Assembly: GCA_964019165.1 (NCBI GenBank)
Contig: OZ025279.1
Coordinates: forward strand, 7,450,117-7,514,116
Reading direction: 5' to 3'
DNA length: 64,000 bases
DNA from: Mastigias papua
Taxonomy: Eukaryota; Cnidaria; Scyphozoa; Rhizostomeae; Mastigiidae
A model generated the notes under the pieces. It was not told the origin of the DNA. It saw only the letters and a list, made by a program, of their open reading frames with translations, and ran no database searches. How positions within the stretch are numbered: position 1 is the stretch's first letter; every line of letters begins with the position of its first letter. Shown here in pieces: positions 13,710 through 25,700 of the stretch. The translations under genes were made by a program, and so were the position numbers.

Positions 13710-16700
13710 CTGAAAAGAAAGAAAGAGTACGGAGTATTAGATGTTTATAGCAGATGCATGATCAACATTGAGCAAAACTCAAAATAATAAGTGGATCTTA
13801 CCGTGCAGTCCAGTTCCTGCTGTAATTTGATAGCCTTCTAACTTGCTGCCGTCTCCTTCGTGTACAAATGTGCTGGATTCAGCTCAATTCATATCTTGTT
13901 CACCATAGTTAATTTCTTCCTTGTTTCTTCAAAGGCATCTTTAGTTACTCTCCAGCTGTCACATTTGCTCTTATTCAATTTTGCCATTTTCCAATTGTTT
14001 CCATCAACCTGCTTCAACTTCTCCTTAGGCGTGCTCAGTCATTTATGTCCTGTGCCTACCGCTATATAACTCTCAGTTCTACACTTCCCTAACCACACAA
14101 TTTAACATCTGATCTCGATAATCTCATCTGTTATCCTATAAATGCTCTATTACCTGTTCATGCATCGTTGAATGCTAATTTACACAAACTACCATTACCC
14201 GTCTCTTACGCATATGCATTCTTAGCAAACTAGACAAAGAACATTATCTATAAAGCCGGTAATAATGACTTTGTTTATCGTTGTCCTCATCTTGTAATTC
14301 ATTATTAGGTTCTGATTTCCATTTGACGTTGCAAGAAGGAAGCACAATACTGTCACTCTAGGTTAGTCCTTGACTAGTTTCAGTAAAGTTACAAAGATGA
14401 CGTATTTGTAGGCGTAATAATTGAGCTGTCATGGGTTCGCATAGATAAATATAAAATATAAGTGATTTTAGCTTTGAACGAAGCTCACTGCATATTAGCC
14501 AACTGACACATAGATTTTGAGCATTGAAAATGTTAGTGCCAGTTGTCGCTGAGCAATAAGCATTTTTTATCAAACAGATGACAGTGATTAGCAGAAAAAA
14601 GTTTCGGCCAAATACACGTTTTTATTTTTATAAGAAAAAAGTTTATAAGAAAATGAGGCTCAAATGGCCAAAATCTTAAGAAAATCCTAAGAAAATCACA
14701 AGGCTCAAGTTCAAGAAAATGCTAAAAAAATTACAGTTCATCTTCTTTACATGCCAGAAATTGACATTGGCTCATTTTTGCAAACTCTCGTACAAAGATC
14801 GAGCCTTATGGTGGCCCAACAAATACAGAGTAGCCTGTTTCAGCCAGTTTTCTCCTTCAGAAGTTAAGAAAATCTTAAGAAAATCTCAGCCTCAAATTCA
14901 TGAAAAGTTAAGAAAATTGAGCCTCAGGAAAAAAAGTGTTTTTCTTATAAAAAAAATCGTGTAGAAAAAAATAAAGCAAATTGAAAAGAAGTATGTTAGC
15001 TACTTTTTAACAGCTTGGTATATTGACAAGAAGAGAGGAAGCTGTCCTAGTCGTCAAGGGGCGAGATGGCATTTTCTCTGCATTATTGGCATCTCACCCT
15101 CTAACTACTAGGACACCACACGACAATAACATCCCTTACTGGCATCAAAAAGTTTTTGAGACAAAATGAAACAATGCTTGGTCAACGGCTAATAGTTTAA
15201 TGAAAAAATGCCGAGATGTACGTACCTTGTCTGCGGCTTGAGATTCTATCGAGGCTTGCGCTAAATCACACGATTAAGAGTAGACAGATCAACAAGTCAA
15301 TGGAGGAAGAATCAGTCAATATAAGCAAGCCTAAGAAAGTATGAAGAGTGCATGAATGGAAGTGGGTCTAATCTACAATTGAAGGATTTAATGAAATAGG
15401 AGTAAATCAAAGAAAAAGAGCAAATCAATATAGGAAGAGTAAATCAGTGAAAGAAGAAATTCCGATGCATAACTACTGTAAGAGACCAAGGTGTAACTCA
15501 AGAATATTAGGAAAAAGTCAAAGTAGAAGTAGTGAGGTAGGACAATGAGGGGTGGATCAAAAAAATAAGAGAAAAGCAATAGAGAAAGAGTAAACCAGTT
15601 TTAAAAGAGTAAATAAATAAATGAGGGGATACGTATTAAAATGAGGAATAATTCAAGTCAGAAAGATAATGTCAGTAAACTAGGGATAACTCAATGGAAG
15701 AACTATTGTTTGATATGGAAGTAGTAGATCAATGGAAGAAGGATGAGCCAATAAATAAACAGTAAATCAATATAAGAAGAATCCTATGTATTAAGTTGTG
15801 AGAAGAGTGAGTCAATAAAGTACAGTAAAACAAGTAAGTTAGTTAACATGCTACGATAAAAAAGATAGATCTAACTTTTTGCTAAATAATATGTAAGGAA
15901 TTTTTGCATACATTTTCACTGCTACCTACGTATTTCTTAAATTGACAGTTCTGTAACCGGCAAAAAGGCCCCTGCAAATGTGAAGATGTTTACCATAACG
16001 GCGCGTAAATGCCCGCGGTCTGTTCTAGGATCAAAGATGAACCTATTTTGGACCACATATGAATCAACTACACTCAGATGGCTTCAGGTTAGATTACGAA
16101 TGGGATGAGGGTTCTATGAGTTACTTCAGAACAGCTACCGTAAGTCCTCGAATTAGCCCCCCCCCTCGAATAAGCCCCCACCCCAGATGATGATGAAGAT
16201 TTTGATAAAGATTAATGCTTAAATTCAGACTGTTCTTGTAATAGTATGGAGAACAGGAGCTTTGGGAATGAGCTTTTTATACGACATTTGTCAAATGATT
16301 TTATAAGCCCCCCTCGAATAAGCCCTCCCTTCGAATAAGCTCCCACCCAACAAGTATCAAAAATAAATAAGCCCCCAGGGGGCCAATTCGAGGATATACG
16401 GTATTCTATACAGCTAGTAGTAGCCTCAGAAAAAGAAAAATCATGTACCTGGCGTGGAACAACAGCCAAATATCCGAACTCCAATTTCCGTCATGAGAAA
16501 AAGGGCCACAAATGCACAAAACCAAGTCATTGCCCATAGTAGATTCTCCTCAAACAGGTTTAAACCAAGTATAATTGCAGACCCTGAAAGCAAACTATAG
16601 GAATGTAGATGTGATGATAGTGATGAACAAGCTTTACAGATAGGAATTAACTTTGAATGTCTAACTTGCATATCCAAAGCAGAATTATTTTGAAAAGAAA

Positions 16701-19700
16701 CACTGCAATGAAAACTTCATAAATCTTTTTTAAATCTTTTTCTAGAGGGCAAAACTCAATAGCTTTTTGTTTTTGTTTTTAATACCATTACAGATTTACA
16801 TGACAAAATTACTTACTACTTTTACTTATAAGCTACATTGCATACACGACAAGAACGATACCCAGGGGAACAAAAACTATGACTACCGCGTGGCCATGAA
16901 ACACGAAACACGGCATGGAATGACCATATCTTGCCATTAACTATTACCAATCATTTACCTTCATTGTCTCTATTTAAAATAATATTTTAAATGGCTGTTA
17001 CTCAATAGTTAATCGACATCAAAGCACAAGGGCGGAAAAATTAATATGGAATAGAAATTGAAGCTGTCTGCTGGAAAGGAATATGTTAATCTCATTTGCT
17101 ATTAAGGTGGATTTCCATTCGGTGCTTTTTGTCGTGCGCTCGACTTTTTACGATAGTACTTTAATCTGGGCATGCGTAAGCTGATAGCTTCAGCTGGGCG
17201 CGAGATCTCAAAAAAAGTAGAAGCTCATCCGACATTTTGCCATCGATCGAAGGCGCCGAAGCCACTAGCTTTCAAAACCAATAGGAAGTCGCATCTTAGC
17301 AAAAGCAATTTGTTAATATCGAGCAGTTGTTGATGGCTGGCTGCAGGATACAAAGATGTTCCCGAGCAAGTAAATGTCTGTAATGCAAACTTAACTACCC
17401 ACCATAAACGGTCGATTGCAGAAAGTCGCGCGTGACGAAAAGCACTGAATGGAAATTCACCTTTACATACACAAGAGGTCTTCCGGCGGTGTCATGAAAT
17501 TAAGAAAGCACATTGTAAAAGTCAATTCTAATCAAAAATGATGTGTATAGTTTCTAGGCATCCAAAACAAGGCATCTGTGATCCATGGGTAACTATGGTC
17601 GACAATCTTTGGAGCACTGATATTGTGAAGACGTTCGAAGTAAAATGTAGACTCTAACCCGAGGCAGGAATGGTAGCCATTCCAACAATGCGATGTGTCC
17701 AGTTGAATAGCCATCGGCTAAATGAAGAGAGATTTAACATTTATAAAAAGAAGAAAGACGGCAGGCAATGGTATGACAAGTGGTGTAGCCAAGGGAAAGC
17801 ACGGGGGCATGCAACTGCTCCTCTCAACTTCTGGCGAATGAATGTTATGAAGATTCCTTTAAAACGAATTAAAGGGTTCCTGATCAAAATACTTTCCTCC
17901 TGCTGTTCTGTTTATATAACAGCTGTCACAAAATTGTTTAAGTTCCTAGTTGCTAGTAGTAAACGCAATATATGTGGGAGGTGCACTCCAAGCCAAAGCA
18001 ACGTGCGTGGTTGCAAGATTTAACTGATGTTTATACCCCAAAAACCTCTGGTTTTTACCTCTCCCTGGCCTAAGTCATTTACTCAAGTCACGACACTAGA
18101 TGTATGATATTTAAATCTGCTGCAACCACAAATGTAGACAATTGTAGAATGAACTTTATTTACTGACATGCAATAGATAGTGTACATGTACCCAATTAGA
18201 AGATTGTTGTCTGGCATAAGGTGCTTGACTAGGAGTAGGAAAATCTTAATAAGTACTTGAGCATCGCAAAACAGGTTGCTACATGTAATGTTCGTGAGTA
18301 TGGTATGCGGTCGAGGAAAAAACCAAATGTGGCTTTTAACTTATAAAACCTCAAACATCTGTCTTGTGAGTTCCACTTTGATTTAAATTGGTGTAAATTC
18401 TGCTCTTCAAAATTTTTACACTTCAAAAGAGCTATTTTAATGTCTAAGCACATCAAGATGCTTTTTCTAAGAGCATTCCATTTTTGAATACCCGATTGTC
18501 ATTCGAATACCAGAAGACTGCAAAAGTGTAGTTTTGAAGAAGAACTAACTTGCTTGCATCTCTTGCAGGTCTACATGCTGCCATTATTGACTACAGAAAA
18601 GAGCAAATCGCATTGTTATTAAAAATTTATCGGAGAGGTTCTAGAAGTTTATAACAAAACAATACTAGCTCCCCTCTTGTCCTCTGGCCTTCAGGAAATA
18701 GGAATGGAAGTGAATAAAAGTAGAGTGAAGATCTGGAAGAGGAATGGCGACTTTGCAAGAGAATTCTGTGGAAGACCGGTGGCAAATAAGTACAGATCAA
18801 TAGGGTGTGTAGCTTTGTCAAAAGAGCTCTAATAAGCACCTTATGTCTCTATCCCATGACTCTAAATTCAGACTGCTGAAGATGACTGATGCTAAGTGTT
18901 TAAAAGACATTTGTTTACATTCCTTACAGTGCGCCTGGAACTTCGAAGAGAAGCTTTATGTGCTAAGAAATATTTTGTCCGACGTCAAAGAAGCTATTCT
19001 AATTCCGACGCAGGTAATAGAGTAAGTCCCAATTAAAAATATTTTATAAATCATAAATATAGGGTTTCAAAGATCTGCAAACTGGAAAACAGTGAACAAA
19101 TCTATGTAAGGTTGTTACCTGCACTATTGCTAAAAAAGTAGCGCTTAGGCCGAGAATAGGATGGAATCCAGCCTCCTAGAATGTACAGATTTGAAATCAA
19201 GGTAAAATCATGAGAAGCAGTAAAGGAATATACGTGGATAAATAATGCAATTGCAATTGCTAGAAGGAGTTTTTCACCAATGGAAGAACAAACAATGAAA
19301 CTCTAAACAAGGCTAGGGTTTTGACATTGGAAGGAAATCTACCAAAGATAAATCGCAAAAACTGCATACATACAAAGTCGGCATATTCTAAGGAATTTGC
19401 CTATATAGCTTCATATTTCTGCATGATATACAATGATCAAATTTAGGTTTCGTCTGCCTACTTTCCTACTGTTAAGTTACTTAGATTTATAAAAAGCTTA
19501 GCAGGGTCTTTGAACCTTCATATAGACAGAACTTTTAACGTTCTATACTGAAATAAGACTGACCTGACTCCAGCCTTGCTTGTAGATAAAGATGATACCA
19601 ATACCAGCAATTGTAAGCAATAGAACAATGATCATGAACGCTCTATGAGTCTAAAGCAATATATTGAAGAAGAACAGTAACAAACTCGAATCAGTAATTA

Positions 19701-22700
19701 CCGACAACATTTATGCAATTTGACAAGACCACTGATGCATCCAAGTGAAGTCAAAATTTAGTAGAGTAGATTATAAAGGGTATTTGTATTTTTTCTGCTT
19801 TGCTCGTTGAAGATGCAACCACTTTTAAAGAAAACAATAGCTATAGTGGTGGATCAGTTAAAAAATTCATCTATATGCAGAAGATTTATGGCTCCAAGCA
19901 TGCCTTGGGCAAGTAGGCATCGAGGAAAGTAATTTGCCACCCAGCTTACTATGACGACATGCTAGGGTAAGTGACCTCTCTAGCAATCACTCGCCGAAAC
20001 AAGAGAGAATATATGGGTGTAATCTTTGCCTATTCACGGTAAACAAGACCCTGTTCATGCAAGCTGTTATCAAACTTAGAAGGGAGACTCCACAAAGCTG
20101 CATGGATATGAATGCAATAAAGCTTACCTGAAACCAAACCCTTTCCCCATGACAACTGTGATTGCCACCTATGGGCCTTGCAAAGCGGGAAATAATGATA
20201 CCAGAAGAAGCAAAGCATACCCAAGCAACTACCATTAAGCAACCTAGAATAAAATCATCAATAAAGCAGCAAAATAGAACTTTGATCAGTTGAAGAGCAG
20301 CTGACAATTGGTAGAGTACATGGATTACTGATTTGTTTGGAAACAAAAATATAGGCCAGTCTACTTAATGACCAACTTTACTGCTAAAACAGCTAATATT
20401 AGTCTGAATATTTACGTTCAATGCAATCAATTACGGTAACAGGGGTACAGTTTGTTCTAGGCCGATCTATTGATTTGTTTACGTTAAGTTGTCAACTAAT
20501 CAGATTAACAGAACATGTAATATGGTATTAAAAGTATAAAACCACTCCTTTTCAAAATGGTGCTGCAAAGAACTATGGTAAAAATGAAAGCATTTTATTA
20601 GTTATTGGTTTAGTTCAACCAAATCCGCTAATGGTTGGGAAAAATTGTGTTGCTGTTAATTATTGTAGAAGTTAATGATTTTTCTATCTCTGGTTTTGGT
20701 CTGAGTTCGCCTACTACCTCGAAATAGGTCTTTCCAAATCATAGGTGGATCAATCCCTACTTTGCATCCATGAGGTATCCAATTGACTCTGATAAGAAGG
20801 TCAAGTATTACAAAGCCCCTTGGCTTTAGGTCTACTATTCCAGCAAAAGAATGACTTTACTGCTATTGATAGCTCTGTCGTCATGTAAGCGTATAGTTTT
20901 TTTTCTTTTCCTTAGTCCAAGATTGGAACTGATTCAACTGAACTTTCATATCATTTCAATTGGAGTAACAAATTCATAAGAACACAGTGGTAAAACTCCA
21001 TCAGTATAAGAGCTGCATGCAATAGGATTCAAATGACAGAGAGTCGCAAGACATAATTTCAAAATTGACTTAAAATATTGTCTTACATCGTTCAACATGG
21101 TAATAATGAACTGCAAGACCTTCTATGAAAATTGTTTTAACAAGAATAGTTATTAAGAGGTAAATTCAATCTATTCTTGTTTTTCAAAATATGTCCCTCA
21201 CTATCTGCTGGTTCAGATGCTCCTCGAGCAGCTGATAAGTGTTAAAAAGCTATATGTGGTTCATGAGTCGCATATGGTTCAGATGTCACAATCTGGCCAA
21301 CCCTATTATAAGGATTCTTCATCTGGCACCGTGACAATGGAGCAGGAGTTTTGACCACATAAACAAAAGATGCTACTTCTCTCAACCAATTACAAATTTC
21401 AAGATGAAAGCATGCTGTTGTCCAAAAATTTAGAAAAAAGAAACAGTTGATGACAGATTACCAATAAGGACAAATGTTTTGGGTGCTATCTACTGACAAT
21501 GTTATACAAATGGTTGCTTACAGAAGGGAAACGTTTACTAATTTTTGAGTATGGCACATTGCTTTGCTCTGCTTCTCTATCTTTCTAGAGCTGGCATCGT
21601 ATTTCCTCTCCGTGAAAACTTAAATCCTGACATTGAAATGTTTATTGAAAAGTGCAGCTACTTACTAACTTGAATATGAAAGCTAAGACAGAAGTTTTTG
21701 GGAGGATCAAACAGATAGAATTTTCTTGATTCACAATTAGCTGAAGTGTGGATAAGCTCGTTCCGGAACATTTGCTGGTAATATGGATGTGTCAGTTAAA
21801 TGAAGAAACAGCTATAGAAATGTTGTTCTATCTGTTTTAATCTTCACAATGTGTTTGGTCTTGGCTCTCATATGCAAGTTTATAAGACATGACCTAGTGA
21901 AAAACAAACTTGAACACACCAGTTCGGAAAAGGACTTTCATCAAACATCAGTGTTTCATACAAGAACTGCTTAGTAATTACTTACCATGTATACAAGCAA
22001 CAATCCTAAAAGATAATGGTGATGATGAAGGTCTTGAAGGCTCTGAGGATGGTGATGCTGATGAAGACGGCAATGATGGTGAAGTTGGTAAAGGTGCTGA
22101 TGATGGAAATGGCGGTGAAGATGTTGAAGGTCCTGAAGATGGGAACGGTGATGAAGATGTTTGAGGTCCTGAAGATGGGAATGGTGATGAAGAAGTTGAA
22201 GGTCCTGATGACGGTAAAATGGGTGAAGTTGGTGGAGGTGTTGTCTTATCTGCCAAACAAGGCAATGAGAAGTTTAACTTGGACGGCGAAGAAGTCGTTG
22301 ATACCCGAGAATCTCCATGTCTACTCGGATATTGAGCTGTTGAGTTAAAGAATAAACTTTTTTATGTTTGAATGTAGCACATTTGTATGATGCTTAAAAG
22401 TAATGTTAATCAATAGTCCTTGAATGCGCTGCATTCATATGATCCTAAGCATAATCGCAATAATAAGAAAATTACTAAACAGTGAGTAAATAAATAATGG
22501 CTGCCAACCACCCAGACCATCGTGTAGTTAGTCAGTAGCTCCGAGAGAAGTAATACACTACTTTGAAAGCACAATGGAGTGAAATTCGAATACCACTACA
22601 TTGCCTGTATATTTTGACAACTGTTTACTTCCTAAACTTAATCTACAACAGTAAAATCCTAAAATATTCTAAATTGCAATGAATCCTAAAATATTCTAAA

Positions 22701-25700
22701 TTGCAATGTTTCATAAAAAGTTTTGAGTGTTCCTAAAGATACACCAAGTAATTCAAGCTAAACTCAAAACTGCCACAGACAGTGCCTTGGAATCGCGAGG
22801 CATCGTTTGTCTACCCTGTCAATGCAGTGAAGCTACATAGAGGTGGCCAGTACGTGTTGATAGGAGATTCTAGATGTTATCAAACAAGTTGCACCAACTC
22901 AGATGAACATGTGAAATGTTACTGAGGTTGGAAGACATTAACTAAAATTCGCTCAAAATAGGAAGAAAGGAAATGATAACTCCGCGGCAGAGAAAACTTT
23001 AATAGAGGAAGTTCCTTGTAAATTGGCCAATGGAATGAAAAGAATGAAAAGAAATCACATCAAGTTTATCTGCATCTGGCTATATATTCCGGTACACCTT
23101 TCGGTCGTTATCGGACGTTTCATACTCTGACGAGTGTCGGAAGAAAACGCTCTTCAGTATGCATAAAGAATATCCCGCTTTTTCGAGCTATAGTGAAGTT
23201 CTGTAGTACTATCAGACTATTTACGGAAAGGAATGGTGTTAAGAATCATACCTGTGCCAAAAGCCGCCGTTATATGGTAAGTATCTTTAATCAGATCCAC
23301 CATGTAAGGTGAGGAAGAAGGGCTGAATGGTCTGGTGTATCTAAAAGCAGAAATTTCTTATAAAATTATATTTAAAATAAGCCCACAAGAGTCACAAGGT
23401 AACACATCTATAGGTAAGCTGAAAATCTGTGCATATAAGTCACTACGTCGTTTAATTAATTATTACAAATAACAGCACATCGATAAAATAAACGGCTAGT
23501 TGAATTAATGAACGAATGGACTGAATAAGATAAAAGACTGGTTAACCTTTGCTAACCTTAGGTCAATGGGGTGACCCGGTCAGCAACTGTAACAAATAGT
23601 AAATTTGAAGAAATATTAAATGACAATAATAATAATATATTGTTGGTGCAATTGCTGTAAAAAGAACACCATGGAAATAATTCTAAGACGAATCTGTCAA
23701 ATCTGTTAAAGAAATGAATGATCTTCACCTGCATACAAGGTAACCATCTTTCACTTCTTTGCGATTGATTACCAAATCAACCATCTGTAAAGTAAATTCC
23801 TAAGTAGAACTGTATTGCCTTACAGGAGGGTGTTCTTACCTTCAGAGAAGTAAATACAGTAGGTGCTATCTTATGTTGGCTGAAATGCAGGATTTTTAAC
23901 TGACTATGGCAAGTACTACTATTCTCAAAGTAGCATCGTTTCTCAAGATTTTGATTAAAGCAGTGACAAGTTACTTCCTCATTCTGGTAACCTAACCAGC
24001 AACTTTTAAATTTAGAGAATACAACACTACGCAGAAGCACTATTAACATCTATGAATTGTAGAATTAGAAAATGCAAGATTGCTATTAATATTAAAAAAT
24101 CCTAGCTGTTAATCCCCTGTGAGCTTTTGTGACACTAAATCGGCATTTTTTGCTCATGGCATGAGATTGCTTCATGATATACAAAGCAATAGTATTTGTA
24201 GCTCATCATATCAATGGGTGGCAAGTACACTATGAAACTTTATAGGCAATCAAGAGAAGATGGCAAAAGTAGCAAACAATCATGTATCAAATACAAGCAA
24301 AGCAACAAGATGAGTTACTGAATATCATTATTCTACAGAAAATCTGCTCAAAACAACTTAAAATGGTAGCTCTCAATTTCCCATTTCTTCTCATTAGGCC
24401 ATATTTATCACTCCTATTGATGAGGTTACAGCTCTTACCTCGAATTCATATGCCAAAAATCTATTGCCGTGAGTCTCAAATCCTCCCAACTCTACTTTTG
24501 GAGTTGATTTGTAGCACATTTCTCCCAATGTGTGGTCCTAGAAAAGAGAGCAGTTGATTTTCTATGTCAAATAAAATCGCATCCCTATTGCATACTCATA
24601 GTTAAACGTTTTTGTATTATTGACCGTATACTCACTCTCAGCATAAAAATTGTTAGTAACAGTACACGATATTTTGTGTATGAAGCAAACTCTCTGCTTT
24701 CAGCCTGGATGTTTCTCAATAGTTTTTCAAATCCTGCGTCTAATGTTTCATTTGTATTTCTTGACGAATCTCGAAGTCAATGGTTCAATTCATTCCTTGA
24801 ACTTAACATGTTATTGTTACTGTGTGTACAAACTGAAATATGGTAAATGATGAGTGTGGTTTCAGTCTAATAAAAATTCTTCTTGTAAAAACAGCTGATC
24901 AAGGCTACTTTTAAAGTATAGCCTGCTTCTGTTTCCTGAGTTTTTCTTAATCTTTGTTTGACTTGGGCCTCTGGCTTCTTATTTACATTCTTCATGTAAA
25001 TGAATACACGCAAAAGTGAAAATCTTCTGTTGTCCACAATCATCTTGAGAGAAATTATCAACCTGTCATGCTCGCTTCTCCGTACAAATAAGGTGTAGTG
25101 GATATTGCTATTTGAAATGTGACTGCAGGGTGTTGATCGCAAAGAGACTTGTGCACAGCAAGTTGCACTGAATGGACTTTTGCATGAAGAATTGATTACA
25201 AGGCATATTGCCGTTTAAGGCATTTCATGGTTACAATAACCTAGGCATGAATGCTTCCACGAAGAATGCACTTTAGTAAGATCCCTGAACATTAGTGAAA
25301 AACAGTAAAAGCCGCTTTAGCATTTATCAATGGGTAAGTATTTGGAATCAACCATATGATAAAATTTCAAGAATCTAGCTCAACGAAAATCACGCTTCAC
25401 AGATTGTGGAAGAAATTCTCCCTTAGGGTAAAAAGTGAATTTTTAGCGGGGAATGACAAGCTGCTACCATTGATCACAAAATGGTGTACTTTTACGACAA
25501 GTCCTGACAGACACTGTCTTACTAAAGGAACAGGTGCTGTCCTATTTCTTATCACCTCGGAGGTGAATCTCTTTAATAGCATTTCATAAAAGTGGTAGAG
25601 CAGCACTAAAAAGTCGGTCTTTGCATGATGATGCTCATTGTCACTTCTAGTTTTCATATTCTCACAGTATTTTGTTGTCACCTTCTTTTTGTAGCAGGCA

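Noticed and set aside
18569..18638. Plus-strand exon-like segment LHAAIIDYRKEQIALLLK after CTCTTGCAG, ankyrin-like.
   Set aside because: The donor is weak, there are no neighbouring ankyrin exons, and it lies in an intron of the minus-strand gene.
18930..19012. Plus-strand exon encoding CAWNFEEKLYVLRNILSDVK with good-looking AG and GT ends, phase 0-0.
   Set aside because: The opposite strand carries DOMON-b561 micro-exon 11, which is required by phase and family motif, and no partner plus-strand exons were found. The splice-like ends are partly the reverse of minus-strand sites.
22016..22348. Met/Val/Lys-rich and Asp/Gly-rich plus-strand frames.
   Set aside because: They are antisense shadows of the repeated Pro/Ser linker exon, which is supported by phases on the minus strand.
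23870..23879. Using the stronger TTTCAG acceptor for b561 exon 4 (40-base exon).
   Set aside because: It shifts frame relative to exon 3 and makes the total length not divisible by three; no extra 3n+2 exon was found to compensate.
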